A stretch of 26,377 nt of DNA, taken from assembly GCA_029262095.1 (NCBI GenBank), contig JAJDAB010000319.1:1-26377 (forward strand), in the 5' to 3' direction. A program made the position numbers and the translations under genes. Below the pieces are notes generated by a model. The model saw only the letters and a list, made by a program, of their open reading frames with translations. It was not told where the DNA came from and made no database searches. The DNA comes from Candidatus Hydrogenedentota bacterium. GTDB lineage: Bacteria; Hydrogenedentota; Hydrogenedentia; Hydrogenedentales; SLHB01. Of the stretch, positions 7,786 through 15,592 are shown piece by piece (within the stretch, counting starts at the first letter, position 1; each line of letters begins with the position of its first letter).

Positions 7786-7915
7786 CAGTCGGTGCCCAAC
7801 CCTCGGCATTCCTGCAAAGCGTCTGCCCAAAGTGCGCATAATTTCTGGTTCACTCGGGCGCGGCTTGTCCCAACGTTTCTGATCGCGTAATCTTTCGTTG
7901 AAAAGGGGGGCAATT

Positions 7916-8275
7916 GTGGACTTTTGGACCTGGAATCCGATTCACTCCGACCAGGTGCGCGAGATTCTGGCGCACGCGACCGACAATGAACGACGGAGAT
8001 TTGTCCAAATTTCCGCAGGCGTTGGCCTAATTCTCGCACTTGGGTTTGGTATGGTCATGGCCCCGGTCTTCATCATGGCAGCGTCTACCGGTCTACAACC
8101 ATTTACATCGGTCCAATGGTTTGTCGTCGGAAGTGGAGTGGTCCTCGGGCTGATCTTCGCGATTGGAATTACCGTTGGTGTTAGGCGAGCCGTCCGAAAT
8201 ATGTTGGTGAACTTCGAGTGGGCAATGGAACAAGGTATTACAAAAGAATCTTTGAAACTTGATCGTTGGAGTTAA
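7916..8275 (+). CDS. Small two-helix membrane protein of unknown function
   Basis: About 119 residues. The GTG at 7916 is chosen because a run of six G (7905-7910) sits 5 bases upstream; a TTG at 7898 in the same frame would precede that site. The N-terminal 35 residues are soluble and charged (DFWTWNPIHSDQVREIL). Two transmembrane helices follow (ISAGVGLILALGFGMVMAPV and WFVVGSGVVLGLIFAIGITV), then a basic, cytoplasm-like tail (RRAVRNMLVNFEWAMEQGI). I do not recognise the family. It is 130 bases past the MNIO cassette and may have its own promoter, so a link to metal handling is only positional. Confidence 0.65.
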   Translation: MDFWTWNPIHSDQVREILAHATDNERRRFVQISAGVGLILALGFGMVMAPVFIMAASTGLQPFTSVQWFVVGSGVVLGLIFAIGITVGVRRAVRNMLVNFEWAMEQGITKESLKLDRWS

Positions 8276-8292
8276 TCCGCGTTCCACAAAAT

Positions 8293-8320
8293 CGTCATTC
8301 CCGCGAAGGCGGGAAACCAG
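8293..8320 (+). repeat. Interspersed palindromic repeat of the CGTCATTCCCGCG type
   Basis: CGTCATTCCCGCGAAGGCGG begins the element; the stem is TTCCCGC (8298-8304), loop GAAG, GCGGGAA (8309-8315), ending in CCAG. Near-identical sequences are scattered in intergenic DNA of many unrelated bacteria. It lies in the 98-bp gap before lysA. Confidence 0.7.
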
Positions 8321-8373
8321 AACACCGAGCAATCCGCTCTCCTAAACATACGAACAGAAAGAATTTTCCTTAA

Positions 8374-9621
8374 ATGAATACCGCATTCTTTATGACCGAA
8401 GACCAAGTCCATGCGCTCCGCAAGGAATTCGGAACACCGGTCTACGTATACGATCAGAAAACCCTCGAAGCCGCTGCGGACCAAGTGCTCGCGTTTCCCA
8501 ACGCGTTTGGCCTTACCGCGCGGTATGCGATGAAAGCATTGCCGACCGCCGCAATTGTCCGCCTCCTCGCGGACAAAGGCCTCCACATTGATGCGAGCAG
8601 CGGCTACGAAGTCGAACGCGCTATCCGGGCGGGTATAGCGCCCGATCGCATTCAACTCACCGCGCAACAAGCGCCGGCCAACTTGAAGGAACTCGTCGAC
8701 CAAGGCGTGTGGTATACCGCGTGTTCCCTGAGCCAACTCGACCTGTACGGTCAGCTCTTCCCCGGTACGGAAGTCACGGTACGCATTAATCCCGGACTCG
8801 GTTCAGGACACAACAACCGCACCAACGTCGGCGGCCCGTCATCCGCCTTCGGCATCTGGCATGAGCACTTGCCAAGCGTTCTGGAGCTTCAACGGAAACA
8901 CAACCTCATGTTGACGCGTATGCATACCCACGTCGGTTCCGGAGGCGACCCGGCGGTATGGGACCGCTGCGCGAGAATGTCATTGGCGATTGCGGCGAAA
9001 TTGCCCGACGTCAACCGGTTGAGCCTAGGCGGCGGCTATAAAGTTGGCCGCATGCCGGGCGAACAAACGACCGATCTAAACGCGATCGGCGCGCCGGTCG
9101 TAAAAGACTTCGAGCAGTTCGCGAAAGAACACGGTCGCGAACTTCACCTCGAAGTCGAACCCGGCACGTACCTCGTCGCTAACGCGGGTGCGCTGTTGTG
9201 TGACGTCATGGACATCATCGATACCGGCGAGAGCGGCTACCACTTCATCAAAGTCGATTCCGGAATGACCGAGTTGCTGCGACCGAGCATGTATGGCGCA
9301 CAGCATCCGATGGTTCTGGTCGGAGATGGCGATCGCGATGGAATGCGGAACTACCTCATCGTCGGTCACTGCTGCGAAAGCGGCGATTTGCTCACGCCCG
9401 AAGCAGGTAATTCCGAAGCCCTCGCCCCGCGTGAACTCCCCGTCACCCACATTGGTGACACTCTCGTCATCGGCGGCGCCGGCGCGTACGCCTCCGCCAT
9501 GTCCGCCAAGAACTATAACTCGTTCCCTGAATGCGCCGAGGTCATGATTCAGAATGACGGTGCGCCCAAGCTCATTCGAAAACGCCAAACACTCGACCAG
9601 ATTTTGGCGAATGAGCTGTAA
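8374..9621 (+). CDS. lysA: Diaminopimelate decarboxylase
   Basis: A 415-residue PLP fold-III decarboxylase converting meso-diaminopimelate to lysine. The PLP lysine is Lys54 in RYAMKALPT. Other family segments are IDASSGYEVERAI, the phosphate-binding HTHVGSGGDP and GGGYKVG, EPGTYLVANAGALL, and the C-terminal CCESGDLL and GAYASAMSAKNYNSFP that complete the active site across the dimer. The His-Val-Gly-Ser-Gly-Gly segment departs slightly from the common HIGSQ form but is still in range. ATG 8374 is taken as start, with only a weak AGAAAG upstream; ATG 8392 is an alternative. No dapF or asd neighbours are visible, so the gene appears to stand alone. Confidence 0.85.
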   Translation: MNTAFFMTEDQVHALRKEFGTPVYVYDQKTLEAAADQVLAFPNAFGLTARYAMKALPTAAIVRLLADKGLHIDASSGYEVERAIRAGIAPDRIQLTAQQAPANLKELVDQGVWYTACSLSQLDLYGQLFPGTEVTVRINPGLGSGHNNRTNVGGPSSAFGIWHEHLPSVLELQRKHNLMLTRMHTHVGSGGDPAVWDRCARMSLAIAAKLPDVNRLSLGGGYKVGRMPGEQTTDLNAIGAPVVKDFEQFAKEHGRELHLEVEPGTYLVANAGALLCDVMDIIDTGESGYHFIKVDSGMTELLRPSMYGAQHPMVLVGDGDRDGMRNYLIVGHCCESGDLLTPEAGNSEALAPRELPVTHIGDTLVIGGAGAYASAMSAKNYNSFPECAEVMIQNDGAPKLIRKRQTLDQILANEL

Positions 9622-9683
9622 CCGGTATCATTCGTCCAATCCCCGCAGTTTCCTTGAGAACCCATATTAGGCCTGCTTACGAG

Positions 9684-10370
9684 ATGTACAACGTCCTTTT
9701 CGACCTCGGAAACGTATTGATTGACTTCGATCACCGAATCGTCAGTCAGCGCCTCGCCGAGTATGTGCCTGAGAATCGGCGTTCGTCGACGATTCAGAAT
9801 GAACTTCACGGTTTCATATTCGGGAACGGCGAACCGAATTCGCCAAACGTCGAGCTTGATCGCGGGTCGAAAGATCTCGATGAGCTCCACAATGAAATTA
9901 GTCAACATTTTGACATCGCGATTTCTTCATCCGACTTTGGGGCGATATGGCAGTCCATTTTCTCAGATGAGTTGAATGCCGACGCTGTCGCGTGCTGGAA
10001 CCAATTGAGCGAGAGCGGTCTAACCGTCTCGATTTGCTCGAACACCAACCCCGGACATTGGATACCATTACTCGATAGCCACGCCGAATTGCGCGATTTG
10101 ACCGAAATCAATACGTGTTTCTTGTCCTACGAAATGGGGAAACAAAAAGCGGATCCAGGTTTCTTTGAATTGATTGCGAATGCAACGAACGCACCGAGAG
10201 AACATCACGTGCTAATCGACGACTTGAAAGAGAATTGCGCGTCCGCAGAATCAGCGGGAATGCACGCTGTGCTGTTTCAACCTAAGGACCCCAACGAATC
10301 GATACATCGAATCAATGAATTCGTTAAGACTCATGGTTGGGGACGCACGGCGCCTAGCCAATCGAAGTAG
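9684..10370 (+). CDS. HAD-superfamily phosphatase, YihX-like
   Basis: About 228 residues. Motif I is VLFDLGNVLIDFD, with the nucleophile Asp and the LGNV form seen in YihX-type sugar phosphatases. A helical cap follows, then motif II SICSNTN, motif III Lys in KQKADPGFFELI, and motif IV VLIDDLKENCASA. This is a complete HAD hydrolase. ATG 9684 puts motif I at the N-terminus as is usual; a TTG at 9656-frame position 9654 would add ten unsupported residues. The substrate cannot be told; YihX acts on glucose-1-phosphate. It sits 62 bases after lysA and 57 before the methyltransferase promoter-like site. Confidence 0.8.
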   Translation: MYNVLFDLGNVLIDFDHRIVSQRLAEYVPENRRSSTIQNELHGFIFGNGEPNSPNVELDRGSKDLDELHNEISQHFDIAISSSDFGAIWQSIFSDELNADAVACWNQLSESGLTVSICSNTNPGHWIPLLDSHAELRDLTEINTCFLSYEMGKQKADPGFFELIANATNAPREHHVLIDDLKENCASAESAGMHAVLFQPKDPNESIHRINEFVKTHGWGRTAPSQSK

Positions 10371-10393
10371 CCCCTAAAGGATTGATGTACTTT

Positions 10394-10421
10394 TTGCCCA
10401 GAGACTTGCCGATGGTACTAT
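10394..10421 (+). promoter_or_regulatory. Sigma-70-like promoter for the methyltransferase, possibly leaderless
   Basis: TTGCCC (10394-10399), a 16-base spacer and TACTAT (10416-10421) precede the ATG at 10428. A start site 7 bases beyond the -10 box would fall on the A of the ATG. No Shine-Dalgarno is visible, which agrees with a leaderless message. Confidence 0.4.
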
Positions 10422-10427
10422 CTGCGC

Positions 10428-11264
10428 ATGAACGACTCGCGTAACCAAGTCGCCCAACACTACTCGATTGACGGCCTTAAAGAACGTGTGTTCAACGCGC
10501 TTGAACGTGAATACGGCGCGCTCGATAACTTGACCGTCGAAAACCTCGCTGGCGCGGATAGCTTTCATATTCGTGGACGCGCCGCGACGGTCGAGCTGGC
10601 CGAACGTGTCGGGTTTCAATCAGATTGGCGCGTGCTCGACGTCGGTTCGGGACCAGGAGGCACGGCTCGCTATCTCGCGTCCACCTACGGATGTCACGTA
10701 ACCGGACTCGATCTCACGCCGAGCTTCGTCGCTCTCGCCGAAGAGCTGTCGAGCTTGGTCGGCTTGTACGATGCAATCGAATTCGAATGTGGCGACGCCC
10801 TAGCGATGCCGTTTGACGCGGACACATTCGACTGCGTCTGGATTGAACACGTCCAAATGAACATCGAGGCGAAAGACCGCCTTGCCCGCGAACTGCACCG
10901 AGTCATAAAGCCGGGCGGTAAACTTGCGATTTATGAAATTTTCCGCGCGGGCGATGAAGCTGTCCAATATCCCACGCCGTGGTCGGACACTGGCGACACC
11001 AGCTTTCTCGTCACCGCCGAATCGATGCGGTCGACATTTATCGAGGCCGGGTTCCAAGTAAGCGAGTGGACAGATCTAACACAAAAGTCTGTGGATTGGT
11101 TTCGTGCGATGCAGACCAAGGCCGCCGAAGGCGCACCACCCAACCTCGGTATTCACCTCGTGATTGATGAAATGGCCCCCGTAAAAATCGCCAATATGGT
11201 CAACAACCTCGCCGAAGGACGCCTCTCGATTATCCAGTCAGTGCTGAACAAGTCGCCAGCCTAA
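10428..11264 (+). CDS. Class I SAM-dependent methyltransferase (sarcosine/dimethylglycine methyltransferase-like)
   Basis: A 278-residue protein. Motif I is RVLDVGSGPGG at about 68-78, followed by the acidic post-I residue in VTGLDL. FECGDALAMPF (motif II region) and FDCVWIEHVQMN (motif III region) come next, then HRVIKPGGKLAIYE. The N-terminal stretch DSFHIRGRAATVELAERVGF resembles the enzymes that methylate glycine derivatives to betaine and their many relatives. The substrate is therefore only a suggestion; small-molecule or quinone (UbiE-like) methylation is also possible. The gene is monocistronic by spacing. Confidence 0.8.
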   Translation: MNDSRNQVAQHYSIDGLKERVFNALEREYGALDNLTVENLAGADSFHIRGRAATVELAERVGFQSDWRVLDVGSGPGGTARYLASTYGCHVTGLDLTPSFVALAEELSSLVGLYDAIEFECGDALAMPFDADTFDCVWIEHVQMNIEAKDRLARELHRVIKPGGKLAIYEIFRAGDEAVQYPTPWSDTGDTSFLVTAESMRSTFIEAGFQVSEWTDLTQKSVDWFRAMQTKAAEGAPPNLGIHLVIDEMAPVKIANMVNNLAEGRLSIIQSVLNKSPA

Positions 11265-11331
11265 CTGCAATTCCCGTACTAATAGACGTTACCACGGTAC
11301 CAACTGCTTGCGTGAACAATAGCCATAATGA

Positions 11332-11493
11332 ACGTTCCATCCAAAAGCGCTCTACGACAACGGCATCTGGGCCATGTTCTCGGGTTTTGATCTGTCAATG
11401 CTGCAATTCAAACCATTCTTGCTTGTGGATAAATCTATCGCGGACGAAACGTTAAGCCGTTTCGAATCCGCACTCAAGGAGTTTCCAGTGTGA
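11332..11493 (+). pseudogene. C-terminal remnant of a class-III aminotransferase
   Basis: A 53-codon open stretch without a start, bounded upstream by an in-frame TGA at 11329. It reads ...ALYDNGIWAMFSGFD, then LSMLQFKPFLLVDKS and TLSRFESALKEFPV before a natural stop. This pattern (small/large residue-rich helix, LQF-PP-like strand, final helix) is the C-terminal tail of PLP class-III aminotransferases (acetylornithine/GABA/glutamate-semialdehyde type). The PLP lysine and everything upstream are absent. The TGA overlaps the GTG start of the next gene (GTGTGA shares 3 bases), and its last codons supply that gene's AAGGAG ribosome site. Confidence 0.6.
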
Positions 11494-13004
11494 CGACTTT
11501 AAATGAAATGAAGACAAGAAAACTTCCTCCCCCTCGAAGGGGGAGGACCAAGGAGCGGGTGAGCGCCCACGACAAACTAGGCGTATACATCAGCGCACTG
11601 ATCGTCGCAATATGCGTTGGAACAATTCCAGCGATCGCGCAAGACGAGATCACGTCAGAACAAGCCACCCAAGCGCTCAGCCAAGCGATTGACTTCTTCT
11701 ACGATGAAGTTTCCACCGACGGCGGCTATCTCTGGCGCTACAGCGCGGACCTTGCCAAACGCGAAGGCGAGGGCAAAGCGGACGACCAGACAATCTGGGT
11801 GCAACCACCGGGGACGCCCAGCGTCGGGCAGGCATTGCTCTACGCGTATCACCGCACCGGAGATACGAAAATTCTGGACGCTGCGCGGGATGCTGGCATG
11901 GCGTTGGTCCGCGGCCAGTTGCGTTCTGGCGGATGGGACTACCGCATCCGCTTCGACGATCGTCGGGCGAAGGTTGCGTATCGCACCGAGCCGGAGGCGG
12001 AGAAACAATTCAATGTCTCCACGCTCGATGACAACAACACGCAATCCGCGACACAATTTCTCATGCACCTCGATCGCGTACTTGAGTTCAAGGACGAAGC
12101 GATACACGAAGCCGCACTCACCGCGTTGAACACGCTACTCGATGTGCAATACCCCAACGGCGCCTGGCCACAACGTTTCTCCGCGCCGCCAGACCCCGAA
12201 GCGTTCCCGGTCAAGAAAGCGCGATACCCGGAGAGTTGGTCGCGCGCACACCCCAACGTCGATTACCGCAGCTATTACACCTTCAACGACAACACGATAT
12301 CGGACACCATTAAGCTCCTTTTCGATGCCGCCGAACACTACGACGACAACCGCTACCGCGCCGCCGCCATTAAAGCAGGAGACTTTATACTCCTCGCGCA
12401 AATGCCCGAACCGCAACCGGCCTGGGCGCAACAATACAATGCCGATATGGAACCGGCTTGGGCGCGCAAATTCGAACCGCCATCGGTCACCGGCGGCGAG
12501 TCGCAAGGTATTATGCGTACGCTGATCGACGTGTATCTACGCACCGGCGATACGAAATATATCGAAGCGGTGGGTCGCGCGTCGAAATATTTGATGCGAT
12601 CAGAATTGCCCGACGGACAGCTCGCGCGCTTCTACGAACTCCACACCAACACGCCGCTCTATTTCACGATAGACTATCAACTGACCTACGACGACTCCGA
12701 CATGCCCACGCACTACAGCTTCAAAGCAAACCATGGGCTCATCCAAATCCTGAATGACGTGAGACGAGCCAAAGCCGCCGTGGTCCCGGTCAAACATGCT
12801 GGGCCTAAGCCCTCAAAAATGTCCGACGCACTCCGGAAACGCGCGCAAGAGGCGATCATCGCGCTCGATGATCGCGGCGCATGGGTCGAACAAGGCAAAC
12901 TCAAATACCACGGCGACGACGACCCGACAACGGAAATCATCGACTGTGCCACGTTCGTGCGAAATGTTCGTGCGCTGGCCGAGTTCATTGAAGCCGCGGG
13001 ATGA
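11490..13004 (+). CDS. Exported pectate lyase, PL10-like
   Basis: About 504 residues. After an odd basic N-terminus comes a signal-like segment (VYISALIVAICVGTIPAIAQ). The body is the alpha/alpha-toroid pectate lyase family: GGYLWRYS near the start, ITIWVQPPGTPSVGQALLYAY-like helices, QYPNGAWPQRF, YYTFNDNTISDTIKLLFDA, and the diagnostic block QMPEPQPAWAQQYN with WARKFEPPSVTGGES. The enzyme is expected to cleave polygalacturonate in the periplasm or outside. GTG 11490 has AAGGAG at 11476-11481. The first 25 codons run through an interspersed repeat (11524-11565), and a GTG at 11559 with AAGGAG just ahead is a second possible start that would give a more normal signal peptide. It overlaps the next gene by 4 bases. 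Confidence 0.8.
   Translation: MTTLNEMKTRKLPPPRRGRTKERVSAHDKLGVYISALIVAICVGTIPAIAQDEITSEQATQALSQAIDFFYDEVSTDGGYLWRYSADLAKREGEGKADDQTIWVQPPGTPSVGQALLYAYHRTGDTKILDAARDAGMALVRGQLRSGGWDYRIRFDDRRAKVAYRTEPEAEKQFNVSTLDDNNTQSATQFLMHLDRVLEFKDEAIHEAALTALNTLLDVQYPNGAWPQRFSAPPDPEAFPVKKARYPESWSRAHPNVDYRSYYTFNDNTISDTIKLLFDAAEHYDDNRYRAAAIKAGDFILLAQMPEPQPAWAQQYNADMEPAWARKFEPPSVTGGESQGIMRTLIDVYLRTGDTKYIEAVGRASKYLMRSELPDGQLARFYELHTNTPLYFTIDYQLTYDDSDMPTHYSFKANHGLIQILNDVRRAKAAVVPVKHAGPKPSKMSDALRKRAQEAIIALDDRGAWVEQGKLKYHGDDDPTTEIIDCATFVRNVRALAEFIEAAG
11524..11565 (+). repeat. CCTCCCCCT palindromic repeat inside the pectate lyase 5' end
   Basis: Stem CCTCCCCCT (11526-11534), loop CGA, AGGGGGAGG (11538-11546), then ACCAAGGAGCGGGTGAGC. 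A related copy at 14102-14138 shares both the stem and the AGGAG-GGGTGA tail. Here it is read in frame as KLPPPRRGRTKERV, and its tail brings its own AAGGAG followed by GTG. Confidence 0.65.
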
Positions 13005-14086
13005 TTACGGATGACTTCTTCGCGCCATTCAAACGCTTAAAAGGTTGGGAGTTCCGCCTTCAGGCGGTATTGTTGTTAGCGTGCTGGAGCAGCTCGCTAG
13101 CAATTGCAATCGATGAGCAATCCCTTGATGAATCACAGAAGCAAACCATGATCGAACGCGAAGTCCAAATCCCTGCGAAGGGCGCAACGCTCGCGGGGAC
13201 GCTCACGCTACCGACATCCGGCGACGACTACCCGGTCTGCCTCATGATTCATGGCAGCGGCCCGGTCGATCGTGACGAGAACATCCCGGTTCAAAAGCTC
13301 AACGTGTTTAACACGATCGCGCACCGGCTCGCCGAGAACGGCGTCGGCAGCCTCCGATATGATAAGCGCGGCTGCGCCGAAAGCACGGGCGACTACTATC
13401 GCACGAGTCATCAGGGCTTCGTCGAAGACGCCAGCGCATGCATCGATTTTTTGTTAGGCGGCCAGCAGGTTAGCGCGGATCGTGTCGTGTTACTCGGCCA
13501 CAGCGAAGGCACCATCATCTCCGCCGAACTCGCACCACGGTATCCCGAGTTGATGGGCATCATCCTGCTCGCGCCGTTCGTACAACCGCTTGAGCAAATC
13601 CTCATCAACCAGGCCGAACACATGGACCAAGCATCAAAAGAACTCACGGGCGTCTCTGGCATCACCACGCGCGCCATCTTCCGACTCGGCGGTGGCGCCA
13701 TCGCGGGACAAGAACGCCTCATCAAAAAACTCAAGACCAACAACGCGCCAACGTTCCGCTTCCTATTCCGAAAAATCCCCGCCGACTCCCTACGCGGCCT
13801 CATGAAACTCGACCCGCCAGCCATCTACGCCAACGTCCAATGCCCCACCCTAATCATCGCCGGCGAAAAAGACATCCAATGCGATCCCGTCGACGTCGCC
13901 ACCATCGAATCCCTCATCCAAGCCAAGACCGAATCCCACATCATCCCCGACTTAACCCACATCCTCCGCCGAGACCCCGGCGCACCCAACATCTTCCACT
14001 ACCCCAAAATCATGAACGACCCGCTCGATGAGGAAGTGCTGGGGCTGATTGTTGAGTGGTTCAAGAAAAGCGATCCCGAGAAATAG
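13001..14086 (+). CDS. Exported alpha/beta hydrolase (serine esterase/peptidase-like)
   Basis: A 361-residue protein overlapping the pectate lyase stop as ATGA, so the two are co-translated. A hydrophobic N-terminal segment (LQAVLLLACWSSSLAIAI) is a plausible signal or anchor. The fold runs LMIHGSGPVDRDEN (oxyanion loop), LRYDKRGCAEST, the nucleophile elbow LLGHSEGT, LIIAGEKDIQCDP with the acid residue, and a late LTHILRR with the His. The lid region between about 200 and 260 is helical. The family includes hydrolases annotated as esterases or dienelactone-like; co-expression with a pectate lyase suggests de-esterification of pectin-type material, which is inference. A repeat palindrome (13053-13068) lies in the signal region. 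No strong ribosome site is seen. Confidence 0.8.
   Translation: MITDDFFAPFKRLKGWEFRLQAVLLLACWSSSLAIAIDEQSLDESQKQTMIEREVQIPAKGATLAGTLTLPTSGDDYPVCLMIHGSGPVDRDENIPVQKLNVFNTIAHRLAENGVGSLRYDKRGCAESTGDYYRTSHQGFVEDASACIDFLLGGQQVSADRVVLLGHSEGTIISAELAPRYPELMGIILLAPFVQPLEQILINQAEHMDQASKELTGVSGITTRAIFRLGGGAIAGQERLIKKLKTNNAPTFRFLFRKIPADSLRGLMKLDPPAIYANVQCPTLIIAGEKDIQCDPVDVATIESLIQAKTESHIIPDLTHILRRDPGAPNIFHYPKIMNDPLDEEVLGLIVEWFKKSDPEK
13050..13069 (+). repeat. CCGCCT-TC-AGGCGG palindrome within the hydrolase signal region
   Basis: Arms CCGCCT (13054-13059) and AGGCGG (13062-13067). The surrounding bases GAGTTCCGCC...GGCGGTATTG match a small interspersed repeat that often appears in-frame as FRLKAVL in proteins of repeat-rich bacteria; here it reads EFRLQAVLL. 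Confidence 0.45.
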
Positions 14087-14101
14087 AATCTCGCTTGTCT
14101 T

Positions 14102-14138
14102 CCTCCCACTCAAAGGGGGAGAACTGAGGAGGGGGTGA
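14102..14138 (+). repeat. Second copy of the CTCCC...GGGAG repeat
   Basis: CTCCCACT (14103-14110) pairs with AGGGGGAG (14114-14121) apart from one A/G mismatch, and is followed by AACTGAGGAGGGGGTGAAG. Stem and tail both resemble the element at 11524-11565. It starts 16 bases after the hydrolase stop and might serve as a 3' stem. Confidence 0.55.
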
Positions 14139-14304
14139 AGCCGCGCGATTCGCTCCAAAATCCAGACCGCATTCCGAGATACCGTGATGGAAATCAAGGC
14201 CAACCCGACGGTAAGAAACGGGCCACAGAGCTCACAGAGCACACCGAGAAACGCTAGGAGTTGTCTGCCTTTGATTGACGCGCTTCTCTGTGGCAAACCT
14301 ATTC

Positions 14305-14332
14305 TGTCATTCCGAGCGAAGCCGAGGAATCT
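14305..14332 (+). repeat. GTCATTCCGAGCG-type interspersed repeat
   Basis: TGTCATTCCGAGCGAAGCCG begins the element; ATTCC (14309-14313) and GGAAT (14326-14330) are its arms. Sequences of this form are common as dispersed intergenic repeats in environmental bacteria. Confidence 0.6.
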
Positions 14333-14919
14333 ACCCGGGCACACCGAGCGCCCTTTGACGGTGCATAAACCGCTCCACCCTCTGGAAGGATGCGTTGCAA
14401 TGCGCTTACTCCTCCTATGTGAACCCAAGCTGGGAAACAAAGGGTATTTGATTAACACATCGCTACGAAAACTGAGATCACGCACTTTTCAAGATATCCC
14501 TTGCATACAAAACGCGGTTGAGAAACGCAAAGGACCTGCGGTCGGCGGATTCAGGTACTCATTGCGCCTCCGCGCCTTTCCAGCAAGCCGCGTAGCGAAT
14601 GCGTCGGCCGTTGCGTTTATGAAATCTGTACTGCGGTACAGGTTTCCCCCTCTAGAACTTTCGTAGAAAGTCCGGGAGGAGTGGGGCAGGAAGATGTTCA
14701 CCCCCGCCAACACCCAACAAACCGCCCAAACCAACCCCTATGTACCTAGCTTACCTAGTCTCACGATCGCGTATTGGTGTATCTTTTCCTTGGGCCACTG
14801 GAAAAACATAGTCAGAGGTTGGCTAACTCTCGAAACTACCTGATGTTACAAGAGAACCTTACTATGTCGCTGAATTCCTAAACTTGAGCAGAGCCGAGAA
14901 CGAATAGACGGAGACATTG

Positions 14920-15420
14920 ATGAATACTTCAGTTTTATCACTCGTGGTAGCAATACTTGCGGTGTTCATCGGCCCTATCGCAAAGCGTCAAATTCAAGCG
15001 TCAGCTGCTCTCGCTCATGAACAGATTCGTTTCTCGATAGAGACATCCAGCAAACAAGTGATTGCGCCAATAAGTCAAGCATGGGTGAACGACTTGCGTG
15101 ATTTACTGGCAGAACTCACTAGCAGTGCACTGCATTACTACGTTGCCGGATTCGAAGAACGAACCGACAAAGAGTATCTGCTCCTGACGCTCCTTGAACA
15201 TAAGATTGTGCTTACACTGGACGCGGGTAGCGAGATTCATAGGAGTCTGGAAAAATGCATTCGAAAGATGGTCGAAGAAATCAATTATGAGAAGGGGAGT
15301 CGAGATGAGTTCCCCGAATTGCACAAGGAAGTTGTTTCGCTTTCGAGAGAGATTTTACAACGCGAATGGGAACATGTGAAAGCACCAATACAGCCAGCGA
15401 ATGTATTGGTGAATGGCTAA
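14920..15420 (+). CDS. Uncharacterised membrane-anchored protein
   Basis: A 166-residue protein. ATG 14920 has GGAG at 14910-14913 with a 6-base spacer; a TTG one codon earlier is not needed. One N-terminal transmembrane helix (VLSLVVAILAVFIGPIA) is followed by a long helical, charged domain that includes VIAPISQAWVNDLRDLLAELTS. Coiled-coil-like stretches are plausible. Small proteins with one N-terminal helix followed by a WxxxLRxxLAE motif are often annotated only as hypothetical. I do not know its function. Codon use is more AT-rich than in the pectate lyase or lysA genes, which, with the neighbouring REP elements, hints at a recently acquired segment. Confidence 0.65.
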   Translation: MNTSVLSLVVAILAVFIGPIAKRQIQASAALAHEQIRFSIETSSKQVIAPISQAWVNDLRDLLAELTSSALHYYVAGFEERTDKEYLLLTLLEHKIVLTLDAGSEIHRSLEKCIRKMVEEINYEKGSRDEFPELHKEVVSLSREILQREWEHVKAPIQPANVLVNG

Positions 15421-15485
15421 ACTAAATCTGAGCATGTTCGCCCGGCTCCAACTGAGTCTGGGCAAGATTGCGTGCTACGATTGAA

Positions 15486-15515
15486 CTCGTTCCCACGCTC
15501 CGCGTGGGAAAGCAT
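15486..15515 (-). repeat. REP element a
   Basis: Read on the minus strand it is ATGCTTTCCCACG, loop-side CGGAG, CGTGGGAACGAG. The 9-bp arms are 15490-15498 and 15502-15510 with a 3-base loop. It forms an inverted pair with element b, 20 bases away. Confidence 0.85.
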
Positions 15516-15535
15516 ACGACCCTTTTTGCGACACT

Positions 15536-15566
15536 ATGCATTCCCACGGAGGACCGTGGGAACGAG
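15536..15566 (+). repeat. REP element b
   Basis: ATGCATTCCCACGG, loop AGGA, CCGTGGGAACGAG. The arms are 15541-15549 and 15554-15562. It is the 4-base-loop subtype, identical to element e on the opposite strand. It would add MHSHGGPWERG to the next protein if translation began here. Confidence 0.88.
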
Positions 15567-15592
15567 GGGTGATTTGTTGGAGCGATATCCTA

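Larger units (their letters stand above)
14087..14919. other. 833-bp repeat-rich intergenic region without a credible gene
   Basis: No reading frame here looks like a protein. It holds at least three repeat-like pieces: a CTCCC/GGGAG element (14102-14138), a GTCATTCCGAGCG element (14305-14332), and a hairpin ACTTTC-GTA-GAAAGT (14657-14671) embedded in a purine/pyrimidine-biased block. A CACAGAG-rich stretch (14222-14248) and a CGCCTCCGCGCCTTT piece (14566-14580) look like decayed copies of other repeats. No tRNA or clear terminator is seen. Confidence 0.6.

Noticed and set aside
8272..8736. 154-codon minus-strand frame across the lysA start
   Set aside because: It is opposite conserved lysA codons and begins or ends in a dispersed repeat (SVFWFPAFAGMT is repeat-coded).
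14184..14666. 160-codon plus-strand open frame in the repeat patch
   Set aside because: Its residues are translations of repeats (SFRAKPRNLPGH from the GTCATTCC element, a CACAGAG-derived stretch), with no domain and no ribosome site.
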